Source: Candidatus Brocadiia bacterium (lineage in GTDB: Bacteria; Planctomycetota; MHYJ01; WSZJ01). Taken from it: a stretch of 12,263 nt of DNA. How positions within the stretch are numbered: position 1 is the first letter of the stretch; every line of letters starts with the position of its first letter. Shown here piece by piece: positions 1 to 7,457 of this stretch. The DNA lies in the NCBI GenBank assembly GCA_013360825.1, contig JABWAY010000110.1, positions 1 through 12,263 on the forward strand. The letters run 5' to 3'. The notes beneath the pieces were generated by a model, which saw only the letters and a program-made list of their open reading frames with translations, had not been told where the DNA came from and searched no databases. A program made the translations under genes and the position numbers.

Positions 1-1407
1 GCCCTCCCCCTCCCCGCCGCGGCGCGGGTCCTCCCGGGGCGGCTGCGCGACGCCGTCTGCGTCCTGGTCCTCGCGACCGTCGATATCGCCTCCGCCTTCG
101 GCGCCGTCGGCGCCGCCTGGGGGATCCGCGAGGCCCTGCCCGGATGGCTCCCGTTCCAGCAGATGACCCTCATCTCCTGGCTCGACCTCTCCGAATCCCT
201 CGCGATCGCGATCGTCGCCGGCTTCCTCGTCCGCGGCCTCTACCTCCGCCGGGAACCCGCCTGGGAAATGCTCCGCCTGACCTTCTCCACCCTCCTCCTC
301 TCCCTCGGATTCGCCCTCGCCGCCCTCTACCTCACCAACATCGCCGGCGGCATCCCACGCTCCCTCGCGTTCCTCTGCGGCGGCATCGTCCTCCTCGCCG
401 CCCCCGCCGCGCGGTTCGCCGCCCTCGGCCTCCTCCACCGCCTCGGCTTCTGGTCGCGGACCGTCATCGTCGTCGGCTCCCCGGACGCCGCCCGCGACGT
501 CGCCGACGACCTCGAGGCCGACTTCTGCCTCGGATACCGCGTCGCCTCCGTCCTCACCACCGAACAGGCCGTCAACGGACTCCTCCCCGAGGGATTCGAA
601 GAAGCGGTCGTCGCCTCGCACGGGCTCGATGCCGCCGTCGCCGCCCGCCTGGTCTCCGACCTCCACCGCCGCGTGCGCGCCGTCACCCTCGTCCCCGATT
701 TCGGAAGCATGCCCTTCGGCCGCTCCAGCACCCGGTTCCTCTTCGACCGCCAGCGCATCCTCCTCACCACGGCCAATCTCCTGCGCGACCCGGCGAATCT
801 CCTGGTGAAACGGCTGTTCGACCTCGCCGCGGCCGGCGTCCTCGCCGCGCTCGCGCTCCCCTTCGGCGCCCTCGTCACCCTCGCGATCCGCCTCACCTCC
901 CCCGGCCCCGCGATCTTCGCCCAGCCCCGGATCGGCCGGCACGGGGTGACGTTCCGGTGCCTCAAGTTCCGGACGATGTACCGGGATGCGGAGGATCGCC
1001 TGGAGGCGCTCCTGTCCGCCGACCCGGACGTCCGCGCGGAATGGGAACGGTTTCACAAACTCCGCGACGACCCCCGCGTGACGCCGCTCGGCCGCCTCCT
1101 CCGCGCCACGTCGCTGGACGAACTGCCGCAGCTGCTCAACGTCCTCGCCGGCTCCATGAGCCTCGTCGGCCCGCGCCCCCTCCCGGACTACCACTACGAA
1201 AAGTTCGAAGAGCCGTTCCGGTCCGACTACCTCGAGGTCAAGCCCGGCATCACCGGGCTCTGGCAGGTGTCCGGACGCTCCGAAGCGGACGTCGCGCGGA
1301 TGGCCGCGCTGAATTCCTGGTATGCGCGGAACTGGAGCCTCTGGCTCGACCTGACGCTTCTGGCCCGGACGATCCCGGTGGTGCTGGGACGGAGGGGGGC
1401 GTGGTGA
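1..1407 (+). CDS. Polyprenyl-phosphate sugar-1-phosphate transferase (WbaP/WcaJ type), 5'-truncated
   Basis: This inner-membrane enzyme should transfer a sugar-1-phosphate from a nucleotide sugar to undecaprenyl phosphate, the first step of repeat-unit assembly. The frame is open from base 1, so the true start lies outside the window; the ATG at 163 is internal, because membrane-helix coding continues upstream of it. Of 468 visible codons, four hydrophobic segments lie at about 19-42, 66-82, 91-114 and 121-145. A Rossmann-like linker follows (VIVVGSPDAARDV, about 155-167), then the catalytic bacterial sugar transferase domain from about 270. That domain shows a re-entrant hydrophobic helix (about 272-297), LKFRTM (321-326), the LDELPQLLN Asp-Glu pair expected to be catalytic (373-374), GPRP (390-393) and KPGITGLWQVSGRS (414-427). 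WbaP-family proteins are about 470 residues, so little is missing. The sugar cannot be predicted. Codons are unusually C-ending in the first 900 bases. Confidence 0.93.
   Translation, partial: ALPLPAAARVLPGRLRDAVCVLVLATVDIASAFGAVGAAWGIREALPGWLPFQQMTLISWLDLSESLAIAIVAGFLVRGLYLRREPAWEMLRLTFSTLLLSLGFALAALYLTNIAGGIPRSLAFLCGGIVLLAAPAARFAALGLLHRLGFWSRTVIVVGSPDAARDVADDLEADFCLGYRVASVLTTEQAVNGLLPEGFEEAVVASHGLDAAVAARLVSDLHRRVRAVTLVPDFGSMPFGRSSTRFLFDRQRILLTTANLLRDPANLLVKRLFDLAAAGVLAALALPFGALVTLAIRLTSPGPAIFAQPRIGRHGVTFRCLKFRTMYRDAEDRLEALLSADPDVRAEWERFHKLRDDPRVTPLGRLLRATSLDELPQLLNVLAGSMSLVGPRPLPDYHYEKFEEPFRSDYLEVKPGITGLWQVSGRSEADVARMAALNSWYARNWSLWLDLTLLARTIPVVLGRRGAW
1391..1395 (+). promoter_or_regulatory. 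Ribosome binding site for the first GT2 gene
   Basis: GGAGG is followed by a G run, inside the end of the sugar transferase gene. It lies 8 nt before the GTG at 1404 and 5 nt before the GTG at 1401. The spacing favours 1404, which also makes a GTGA overlap with the upstream stop. Confidence 0.6.
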
Positions 1408-2372
1408 CGGGAAATGCCCGCGTGCCGCTTTCGGTGCTCATGCTGGCACGGAATGCCCGGAAGTACCTGCCCTCAGCCTGGGCATCCCTGCAGGCACAGA
1501 CATGGGGGGACTTCGAGGTCGTCGTCGTGCTCGATCGCTCGACGGACGCCACGCAGGATCTGCTCTCGGATTTCGCTCGCAGCGACAGAAGGCTGCGGAT
1601 CGTCGAGGGCCCGGACGCGGGATTGTCGGCCGCCCGGCACGCCGGAATCGCCGCCGCCCGGGCCGACCACATTGCACTTCTCGACAGCGATGACACGTGG
1701 GAACCCTCAAAACTGGAACTGCAGATTGCGTTCCTCGCCGAAAACCCGGATCTCGTGGCTTCGTCGACCCATGGCTGGTACATCGGCCCATCCGGAAAGC
1801 GCCTCGGAAATCACGCGGTCGGACCCGCATCCCGCGCGGAGTTCGAAAGCCTGCGCAGAGCGGACCGCTGTATCTGCCTCCTTGCGTCCGGGGCGGTGTT
1901 TCTCCGCTCTGCCGCCCTCAAGTGCGCCTCCCCGCGACAGTCGATCGATGCCGTGGAGGACACGCTGCTCTTCACGCGGATGGCGGACCTGGGACCGATC
2001 GTCAATCTGCCTCAGCCACTCGTCAGCTATCGCGTCCACGGTTCCGGTGTGTCTTCACGCCTCCTGACCCGGCAGCGCCTCCTGTTCCGCTGGATCGAGC
2101 ACAACTTGAGAGCGCGACGGATGAATGAAGCCGAGATCGACGAGGAGGCCTATGAACGCCTCGAGTCGCGCCGCGGATGGGCGTCCCGCATTCAAACCGG
2201 CCGTGGCGACCTTTCGGCCGCGTGGTACAGGAGAGCAGGGGCCCTGCTGGCTGATCGTTCCTGGATCGCGGGAGTCCCCCTGCTGTTCGCCGCGATGGTT
2301 CTGGACCCGGGCTACTGCCTCCGCAAGCTGGTTTCGCAGTTTCGCCGCCGGCACCCGACCGGGATGGCATGA
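1404..2372 (+). CDS. GT2 family glycosyltransferase (GT-A fold), paralogue of the gene at 4931
   Basis: This predicted cytoplasmic or membrane-associated glycosyltransferase should add one sugar from a nucleotide donor to the lipid-linked intermediate. The frame is open far upstream, but homology begins only here (VPLSVLMLARNARKYLP, residues 7-23). GTG at 1404 overlaps the previous TGA as GTGA and has GGAGG 8 nt upstream; GTG at 1401 is the alternative. The 322-residue product has the nucleotide-binding start, LDRSTDAT (43-50), the metal-binding DSDD at 94-97 followed by TWEPSKLE, and a VED motif (184-186) where the GT2 catalytic base usually sits. The usual GGF before that ED is absent. About 120 residues follow the GT-A core, including YRVH, FRWIEHNLR and GALLADRSW, and these are shared almost without gaps with the product of 4931-5875. 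Donor and acceptor are unknown. Confidence 0.93.
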   Translation: MTGNARVPLSVLMLARNARKYLPSAWASLQAQTWGDFEVVVVLDRSTDATQDLLSDFARSDRRLRIVEGPDAGLSAARHAGIAAARADHIALLDSDDTWEPSKLELQIAFLAENPDLVASSTHGWYIGPSGKRLGNHAVGPASRAEFESLRRADRCICLLASGAVFLRSAALKCASPRQSIDAVEDTLLFTRMADLGPIVNLPQPLVSYRVHGSGVSSRLLTRQRLLFRWIEHNLRARRMNEAEIDEEAYERLESRRGWASRIQTGRGDLSAAWYRRAGALLADRSWIAGVPLLFAAMVLDPGYCLRKLVSQFRRRHPTGMA

Positions 2373-2382
2373 CGCCTTCCCC

Positions 2383-2386
2383 GAGG
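2383..2386 (+). promoter_or_regulatory. Ribosome binding site for the first GT4 gene
   Basis: GAGG lies 5 nt before the GTG at 2392, within the 19-bp gap after the GT2 stop. It supports GTG 2392 over the much earlier in-frame ATG at 2125, which would overlap the GT2 gene by about 250 bp and add a non-homologous leader. Confidence 0.5.
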
Positions 2387-2391
2387 CCCTT

Positions 2392-3615
2392 GTGAAGATC
2401 CTGATCTCTGCCTATGCCTGCGAGCCCGGAAGAGGGTCTGAGCCCGGGGTCGGATGGAACGCCGCACTCCAGGCGGCTCGCCGGCATGACGTCTGGCTGC
2501 TGACCCGTTCGGGGAACCGAGCCGCCATCGAAAGCGGCCTCCGGATCCTGCCGGACGGTGCACGGATCCGCGTCTGCCCGGTCGCGGATCCACGCTCCGG
2601 CTGCCTGGTGCCGGCCGGACGGTCCGGGAAATGGATCGACTACGGCCGGTGGCAGGTCGCGGCCCTCGACACGGCCGAAGAACTGCACCGGACGGTCGGC
2701 TTCGACCTCATTCATCACGTTACCTTCGCCAGCTGGCGAGTCCCGACCCGGCTCTACGAATTGCCAGTCCCCGTCATCTGGGGTCCGCTTGGAGGTGGAA
2801 GCGGCGTTCCCCGCGGGTTCGGGAGCGTGCTGGGTTTTCAGGGGCGCTTCTCCGAGTCTTTCCGGGAAGCGAGCCAGTACGTCTCCCGACGACTACCGGG
2901 AGTCGGGAGGTGCGCCCGCAAGTGCCGTCTCGTCCTGGCTGCGAATGGCGTGACCAGAGATTTCCTGTCCCCGCTCTGCGAATCCCCTCCGCCTGTCCTT
3001 TGCGAAATGGGCGTGGAAATCGCGGACTTTCCGGAGCGGTCGCCCCGGCCAGCGCACGGTGGCCCCCTCCGCATCTTCTGGTCCGGTGTCTTCGAGCCGC
3101 GCAAGGCACTGCCGCTCCTCCTCGGAGCCCTGACTCATCCCGAGGCCCCGGACTGCACTCTCGACATCGCAGGGGATGGACCCGAACGCGAGCGGTGGCG
3201 GCGCGCGGCCGCCCGGATGAACGTGGAGGGTCGGGTGCGATTTCATGGGAGGCTCGTGCGTCACGAGGCCCTCCGGCTGCTGGAGGCAGCGGATGTCTTT
3301 GTGTTCACAAGCCTGCGCGAGACGACCGGCTGGGTCCTGGTGGAGGCCATGGCCGCGGCGTGCCCGGTCGTCGCTCTCGACTGGTCCGGTACGCCGGATG
3401 TCCTGCCGGCTGAAGCCGGAATCCGGATCCGGCCGGAATCTCCGGCGCAGGTCCGGGATGGGCTGGCCCGGGCGCTCGCCCGTCTTTCGGCGGATCCTGA
3501 TCTCCGCGTGGCCATGGGGAAGGCTGGACGCGCCCATGTCGCGCGCAATCTCACGTGGGACCGGTATGGCGCCGAAATGGACCGGTACTATCGTGAATTC
3601 GGGGGGGCGCGATGA
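2392..3615 (+). CDS. GT4 family glycosyltransferase (GT-B fold)
   Basis: This is a retaining GT-B glycosyltransferase of 407 residues, predicted to act at the cytoplasmic face on the growing lipid-linked oligosaccharide. The start at GTG 2392 gives MKILISAYACEPGRGSEPG, a recognisable GT4 N-terminus with the glycine-rich acceptor-domain loop, and has GAGG 5 nt upstream. The first Rossmann domain contains DLIHHVTFASWRVP (105-118) and IWGPLGGG (129-136). The donor domain begins near 224 with LRIFWSGVFEPRKALPLLL. It has IAGDGPE (259-265), a FHGRL turn (284-288) and the EX7E pair E310/E318 in RETTGWVLVEAM, which binds the nucleotide sugar in GT4 enzymes. The gene starts 19 bp after the preceding GT2 and ends in an ATGA overlap with the flippase gene. 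The sugar transferred cannot be read from the sequence. Confidence 0.94.
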   Translation: MKILISAYACEPGRGSEPGVGWNAALQAARRHDVWLLTRSGNRAAIESGLRILPDGARIRVCPVADPRSGCLVPAGRSGKWIDYGRWQVAALDTAEELHRTVGFDLIHHVTFASWRVPTRLYELPVPVIWGPLGGGSGVPRGFGSVLGFQGRFSESFREASQYVSRRLPGVGRCARKCRLVLAANGVTRDFLSPLCESPPPVLCEMGVEIADFPERSPRPAHGGPLRIFWSGVFEPRKALPLLLGALTHPEAPDCTLDIAGDGPERERWRRAAARMNVEGRVRFHGRLVRHEALRLLEAADVFVFTSLRETTGWVLVEAMAAACPVVALDWSGTPDVLPAEAGIRIRPESPAQVRDGLARALARLSADPDLRVAMGKAGRAHVARNLTWDRYGAEMDRYYREFGGAR

Positions 3616-4934
3616 CCGCTCCGTTTCCGGCCGCCCGGACCGGGATCCTGATCCTGATTGACCAGGCCGCACTCTCTGCCGGGAACTTCCTGACCGGCCT
3701 GCTGCTCGGAAGGGTCTGCACCCCGGCGGAATTCGGCGCCTACACGCTGGTATTCGCGGCCATCAACGGCGTCAGCGGGATTCAGAACGCACTGATCGTC
3801 ACGCCCCTGACCGTCTTCGGTTCCGCCCGGGAAGGAGCGCCTCTGCGTGCATATCTCGGGGGCTCGCTCGCGAATCAGGCGGTCCTGTCGTTCCTGATTG
3901 CGGCCGCGGGGCTGGTCACCGCCGCGTCGCTCGCGGTGTTCAGCCCGGAGTCACCCTGGCTCGGGGCATTCCTTGGCGCATCGGCCGCCGTCTTCTTCGA
4001 GCAGATGCAGGAATTCTACCGACGGGTTCTGCTCGCGCGGATCCGGCCCGGGGGAGCCTGCCTGGTCGACCTTGCAGGAACCGTCCTGCGCCTCTCGCTC
4101 CTCGGCGCGCTGGCGTTCGCGGCGAAGCTGAATCCGGCCGGCGCACCGGTCACCGCCCGCAACGCCTTCCTCTGCATTGCGGCCGCTTCTGCGGTTTCCA
4201 CGGCAATCGGAGCATTCCGCATCCGGACCTGGATCGTCCGCCCTGTCGAGCATGCGGTTGCCTCGGCTCGCGAGAACTGGACGTTCGGACGCTGGTCGCT
4301 CGCCTCCGCGGGCACAGTGGCGGTGTCGATGCAGGTCTACCCGTGGGTCCTCGCCACGCTGCATGGTGCGAAAACCGTGGCGATCCTGGGCGCATGCCAG
4401 GCGCTTGTCTTCGTGTCCAATCCGGTGATGAACGCTCTGGGGAATTTCTACGGCCCCTTTCTGGCGAAATCCGCATCCGTCGGCGGTCCGGGCGGACTGG
4501 CGGATGCGACCCGGCGGTACCTGTACACGACCGCGGTTCTCGTCGGCGGCCTGCTCCTTCTCCTCGTCCTGGCCCGGGATCCTCTGCTTTTCTATGCCTA
4601 CTCCGGAAAATACGACGGACATGGGCTCCTCGTCGCCCTGCTCGCCACATCGACCGTTCTGTATGCTCTCGGGAGACCCCTCGCGGTGGCGCTGAACGCG
4701 ATCCACAGACCCGACCTGTTGTTCCGGACCCAGTTCATGGCGCTTGTCGTCGGGACCGCCATTGCCTGGCCGCTCGTCAGGGCGTACGGTCCTGCAGGCG
4801 TGGCGATCGGCCACATCGTCACCAACGCCTGCATGCTGGCGGTCCGCGGGACGGTGCTCTCCCGAGCCGCCGCCTCGTCCCGGAGTGTCGGGGTCCGGGC
4901 GCAACCCGAGAATTCCGGATCGAGGACATTGTGA
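3612..4934 (+). CDS. Wzx-like flippase / polysaccharide biosynthesis membrane protein (MOP superfamily)
   Basis: This 440-residue polytopic inner-membrane protein probably flips the undecaprenyl-diphosphate-linked repeat unit to the periplasm. About twelve hydrophobic segments can be picked out by eye. Examples are 10-32, 43-66, 84-110, 116-130, 150-171, 185-201, 232-250, 257-275, 303-321, 338-352, 373-389 and 394-412. The N-terminus (QAALSAGNFLTGLLLGR, then EFGAYTLVFA) and the late motif YGPAGVAIGHIV (392-403) are typical of the Wzx/RfbX/MurJ-type transporter group. The ATG at 3612 overlaps the upstream TGA as ATGA and follows a run of G. Its own stop overlaps the next GTG as GTGA. A short polar tail (about 419-440) ends the protein. 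It sits between two paralogous GT2 genes. Other MOP exporters of similar shape exist, so the substrate is inferred only from its neighbours. Confidence 0.9.
   Translation: MTAPFPAARTGILILIDQAALSAGNFLTGLLLGRVCTPAEFGAYTLVFAAINGVSGIQNALIVTPLTVFGSAREGAPLRAYLGGSLANQAVLSFLIAAAGLVTAASLAVFSPESPWLGAFLGASAAVFFEQMQEFYRRVLLARIRPGGACLVDLAGTVLRLSLLGALAFAAKLNPAGAPVTARNAFLCIAAASAVSTAIGAFRIRTWIVRPVEHAVASARENWTFGRWSLASAGTVAVSMQVYPWVLATLHGAKTVAILGACQALVFVSNPVMNALGNFYGPFLAKSASVGGPGGLADATRRYLYTTAVLVGGLLLLLVLARDPLLFYAYSGKYDGHGLLVALLATSTVLYALGRPLAVALNAIHRPDLLFRTQFMALVVGTAIAWPLVRAYGPAGVAIGHIVTNACMLAVRGTVLSRAAASSRSVGVRAQPENSGSRTL
4922..4926 (+). promoter_or_regulatory. Ribosome binding site for the second GT2 gene
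   Basis: GAGGA lies 4 nt before the GTG at 4931, inside the end of the flippase gene. It selects this start over upstream in-frame candidates that would run deep into the flippase reading frame. Confidence 0.5.
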
Positions 4935-5875
4935 GCACGGCGCCGGCGGTTTCAGTGATTCTTGCGACCCGCGACGGAATTCGCTGGATCGAAGCGGCCA
5001 TGGACTCGGTCTCGGCCCAGTCTTTCCCGGACTTTGAAGTGATCGCCGTTGATGACGGAAGTGCACCCGGCACCGGCGCGCTGCTTCAGGCGCACGGGGA
5101 AAAGGACCCCCGTTGGACGGTCGTCCGGTCGGAGGCGATCGGGCTGGGCAGAGCCCGGAATCTCGGGATTGAACGGGCCCGCGGCCGGTGGCTCGCCTTT
5201 ATCGACGACGACGACCTCTGGTTCCCCACCCGTCTGGAGCGACAGCTGGAATTTCTGCACGGCAATCCCGGCGTCCTCGCTCTCGGTTCCGGAGCCGTCT
5301 ACATCGGCGCCAGCGGAAGAAAAATCGGCATCTACAATTTCGGACCTCACTCCATCGCGGAGTCGCGGGCGTGGCGGCGCGAGGGGAAGATCGTCAACCT
5401 GCTGACGTCCTCCGCAATTCTGGATGCCAGGGCCGCGCGTGAATGCGGCGGCTTTTCGGGAATACACCACGCCGCCGAGGACGTGGTTCTCTACAACAGA
5501 ATGGCTTCTCGCGGTGACGTTCTATCGCTCCCGGACACCCTCGTCCAGTACCGCGTCCACCCACGAAGCGTCTCGGCGAAAAACGTCCCGTTTCAGAGAC
5601 TGGTCTTCCGCTGGCTGGAGTACAACCTCCGGGAACAGAATGCGGGCCGCCCGGAAATCGATCTGGAGGAGTTCCGCGCAATGCCGCAGGAGCGGGGACG
5701 GCTCCGCCGCCTCTGGACTTACAGGGCCGATCTGGCCGCCGTCCTCTATCGCAACGCAGGGGGCCTGCTCGCGGATCGCCGCTGGTTCCTGGGCGGGGCG
5801 AATCTCCTGGCCGCCTTCGCCGCGGCTCCCCTGTACGTCGGGAAGCGCCTGCTTCGCCAGGCGCGGCCGTTTTGA
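4931..5875 (+). CDS. GT2 family glycosyltransferase (GT-A fold), paralogue of the gene at 1404
   Basis: This 314-residue glycosyltransferase should add a sugar to the same lipid-linked glycan. GTG 4931 forms a GTGA overlap with the flippase stop and has GAGGA 4 nt upstream; residues 6-10 (AVSVI) are the usual first beta strand. Motifs are VDDGSAPGT (40-48), GLGRARNLGIERARG (71-85), IDDDDLWFP with the metal-binding acidic cluster at 92-95, GGF (173-175) and AED (182-184, putative catalytic base). From YRVH (207-210) to the end it aligns with the first GT2 protein. About 39 of 82 residues are identical by hand count with no gap, including FRW-E-NLR and GLLADR-W. That tail lies outside the GT-A core and ends in a hydrophobic, basic stretch (about 288-310) that may touch the membrane. 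The donor sugar is unknown. Confidence 0.93.
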   Translation: MSTAPAVSVILATRDGIRWIEAAMDSVSAQSFPDFEVIAVDDGSAPGTGALLQAHGEKDPRWTVVRSEAIGLGRARNLGIERARGRWLAFIDDDDLWFPTRLERQLEFLHGNPGVLALGSGAVYIGASGRKIGIYNFGPHSIAESRAWRREGKIVNLLTSSAILDARAARECGGFSGIHHAAEDVVLYNRMASRGDVLSLPDTLVQYRVHPRSVSAKNVPFQRLVFRWLEYNLREQNAGRPEIDLEEFRAMPQERGRLRRLWTYRADLAAVLYRNAGGLLADRRWFLGGANLLAAFAAAPLYVGKRLLRQARPF

Positions 5876-5926
5876 AAACGCGCCCTCATGTCCGATGGAC
5901 GCAGGGCCGCCGGCATCCGCGCCAGA

Positions 5927-5987
5927 CCGGATCGGCGACACGGTCCCGTAATCTCCGGGACCCAGGGCTGCCCCCGGCCCGATCCGG
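5927..5987 (+). other. Nested inverted repeat in the 187-bp gap between operons
   Basis: A perfect 9-bp arm pair (5927-5935 CCGGATCGG and 5979-5987 CCGATCCGG) encloses a perfect 7-bp hairpin (5942-5948 GGTCCCG and 5956-5962 CGGGACC, 7-nt loop). A minor GGG/CCC hairpin follows at 5965-5973. It starts about 50 bp after the GT2 stop. No T run follows, so it is not a classical intrinsic terminator. It could be a non-canonical terminator, an mRNA-stabilising end or a protein-binding site. Confidence 0.4.
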
Positions 5988-5991
5988 CCCC

Positions 5992-6020
5992 TTGCTTCCC
6001 CCCGTGGCAGCCCTCACAAT
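5992..6020 (+). promoter_or_regulatory. Weak sigma70-like promoter candidate for the polymerase operon
   Basis: TTGCTT (5992-5997) and CACAAT (6015-6020) are separated by 17 bp and match the consensus at 3 of 6 and 4 of 6 positions. The -10-like box ends 42 bp before the ATG at 6063. The placement just after the nested inverted repeat is sensible, but such matches are common by chance and the host's promoter consensus is unknown. The rest of the gap (5876-5926 and 6021-6062) shows nothing I can name. Confidence 0.25.
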
Positions 6021-6062
6021 CTCCCCTCTCTGAATACGCGGAGTCAGGTCATCGACCCGGAA

Positions 6063-7457
6063 ATGCTGGAGCCGACTGACGACCAGCGTCCGACCGATTC
6101 ACCGGCGGCGGGCGCCGTCCTGCGGGCTGCCGGAACCGCTCTCGGGGTCCTCCTCCTCGGGTATGCGACGCTTGGCCGCGGATTCGCATACCTGCACCTC
6201 CCCGCCCTGGGAAAACTGTACGTCGGAGAAATCGTCCTCTGCACGCTGCTTCTGGCGGTCCTCTTCAGCGGCCGGATCCTGCCCCGAGCCGCCCGGACGG
6301 GAGCTGGGGCCCTCCTCGTTGCCTTCATGGCGCTCGGCCTCGCTCGAACACTCCCCTTCCTCGAGGAGTATCGAACCGACGCCCTGCGGGATGCCGTTCT
6401 CTACGCCTATGCCATTTTTGCGCTTCTTGTGCCCGAACTGGTCACATCACGCAGTCACGTCCAGGCGATCGCCGCGGCATTCCGGAAATTCGCCATTCTC
6501 TACGTCTTCTGGCTGCCGGTCGTGTTCCTGCTGCAGGTGCACTTTCAGCAGGCAATCCCGATCGTCCCGGGGACGAACATCCGGCTGATGAGCCTGAAGG
6601 GCGCCGACATGGTTGTGCACATTGCGGCTGCGCTCGCGTGGTTTGCGCTCGTCCCGCGCCCCGCGCCTCCAGGCGGCGGCGGCCGCCCCGTCCCGGATCA
6701 CAGGGGCCTGGTCTGGCTCGCGATCGCCGGGGGCGGGGCGGCGCTCACGATGAGCAGGGCCGCGATCGTTTCCCTGGCCTGCACGCTGTTCCTCGTCTGC
6801 CTCATGGGCGCCGCGTCGCAGGTCCGCAGGTTTGCCATCAGCCTGCTCCTGTGCCTCCCGTTCGTGCTCACGGCAGGCCCCGTCCTGATCCCGGAAGCGC
6901 GCCGTGACCTGAGCTTCGAGGGACTCACAAAACTGGTCAGCAGCATCGTCACGACAGGGGACGACAGCGCGACGGGCAAGGGGGAAGCCACGAAACAGTG
7001 GCGCCTGAACTGGTGGGGGCTGATCGCCGAGGAGACGTTCCTGGGAGATTACTTCTGGAACGGGCGCGGGTTCGGGGCGAACCTCGCCGACGCGCACGGG
7101 TTCCAGGTCTTCGCGTCGACCAGTGAAAAATCCCTTCGAAGTCCGCACAACTCCCACATGACGGTTCTGTCGCGGATGGGGGTTCCCGGATTTCTTCTCT
7201 GGATCCTGGCGCACGGGCTGCTGGTGCTCCGTTTTCTCCGCGTCCGCAGGCTGGCTGCCGACACGGGCGACACGTTTCTGGCGGGCCTCATGGCGTGGTG
7301 CGTCTGCGCCTGGACGTCGTACGTGGTGAATTCCAGCTTCGATGTCTACTTTGAAGGCCCCCAGGGGGGCATCTGGTTCTGGTCCATCATGGGCTTCGGA
7401 CTGGCCGCGTCATTCCTCGACCCGGTCACGGACCCGTCGGTCGGCGAACGTCCGTGA
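6063..7457 (+). CDS. Wzy/WaaL-like O-antigen polymerase or ligase (Wzy_C type membrane protein)
   Basis: This 464-residue polytopic inner-membrane protein is likely to polymerise lipid-linked repeat units in the periplasm or ligate glycan to an acceptor. Hydrophobic segments occur at about 24-40, 55-70, 82-95, 111-126, 143-158, 183-197, 216-226, 233-249, 257-276, 375-393, 405-423 and 437-451. The family features are TMSRAA (229-234) and a large predicted periplasmic loop (about 277-372). The loop carries WRLNWW (313-318), GRGFG (334-338) and the PHNSHMTVLSRMGVPG stretch (361-376). ATG 6063 is the first start; the frame has no other ATG or GTG in the ~60 bases upstream, and its ribosome site is weak. 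The stop overlaps the next gene's GTG as GTGA. Polymerase and ligase cannot be separated by sequence alone, but a position among glycosyltransferases and a flippase favours polymerase. Confidence 0.87.
   Translation: MLEPTDDQRPTDSPAAGAVLRAAGTALGVLLLGYATLGRGFAYLHLPALGKLYVGEIVLCTLLLAVLFSGRILPRAARTGAGALLVAFMALGLARTLPFLEEYRTDALRDAVLYAYAIFALLVPELVTSRSHVQAIAAAFRKFAILYVFWLPVVFLLQVHFQQAIPIVPGTNIRLMSLKGADMVVHIAAALAWFALVPRPAPPGGGGRPVPDHRGLVWLAIAGGGAALTMSRAAIVSLACTLFLVCLMGAASQVRRFAISLLLCLPFVLTAGPVLIPEARRDLSFEGLTKLVSSIVTTGDDSATGKGEATKQWRLNWWGLIAEETFLGDYFWNGRGFGANLADAHGFQVFASTSEKSLRSPHNSHMTVLSRMGVPGFLLWILAHGLLVLRFLRVRRLAADTGDTFLAGLMAWCVCAWTSYVVNSSFDVYFEGPQGGIWFWSIMGFGLAASFLDPVTDPSVGERP

Noticed and set aside
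144..1403. Long + strand extension upstream of the first GT2 in the same frame
   Set aside because: The translation is dominated by R and P and overlaps the sugar transferase in another frame; GT2 homology starts only at about 1404.
2125..2391. Earlier ATG start for the first GT4 gene
   Set aside because: It would overlap the GT2 gene by about 250 bp and add a leader without GT4 features; GTG 2392 gives the canonical MKILISAYA start with a nearby GAGG.
3951..5066. A 371-codon minus-strand open frame opposite the flippase
   Set aside because: It is low-complexity and charged without domain motifs, and lies opposite a clear membrane transporter.
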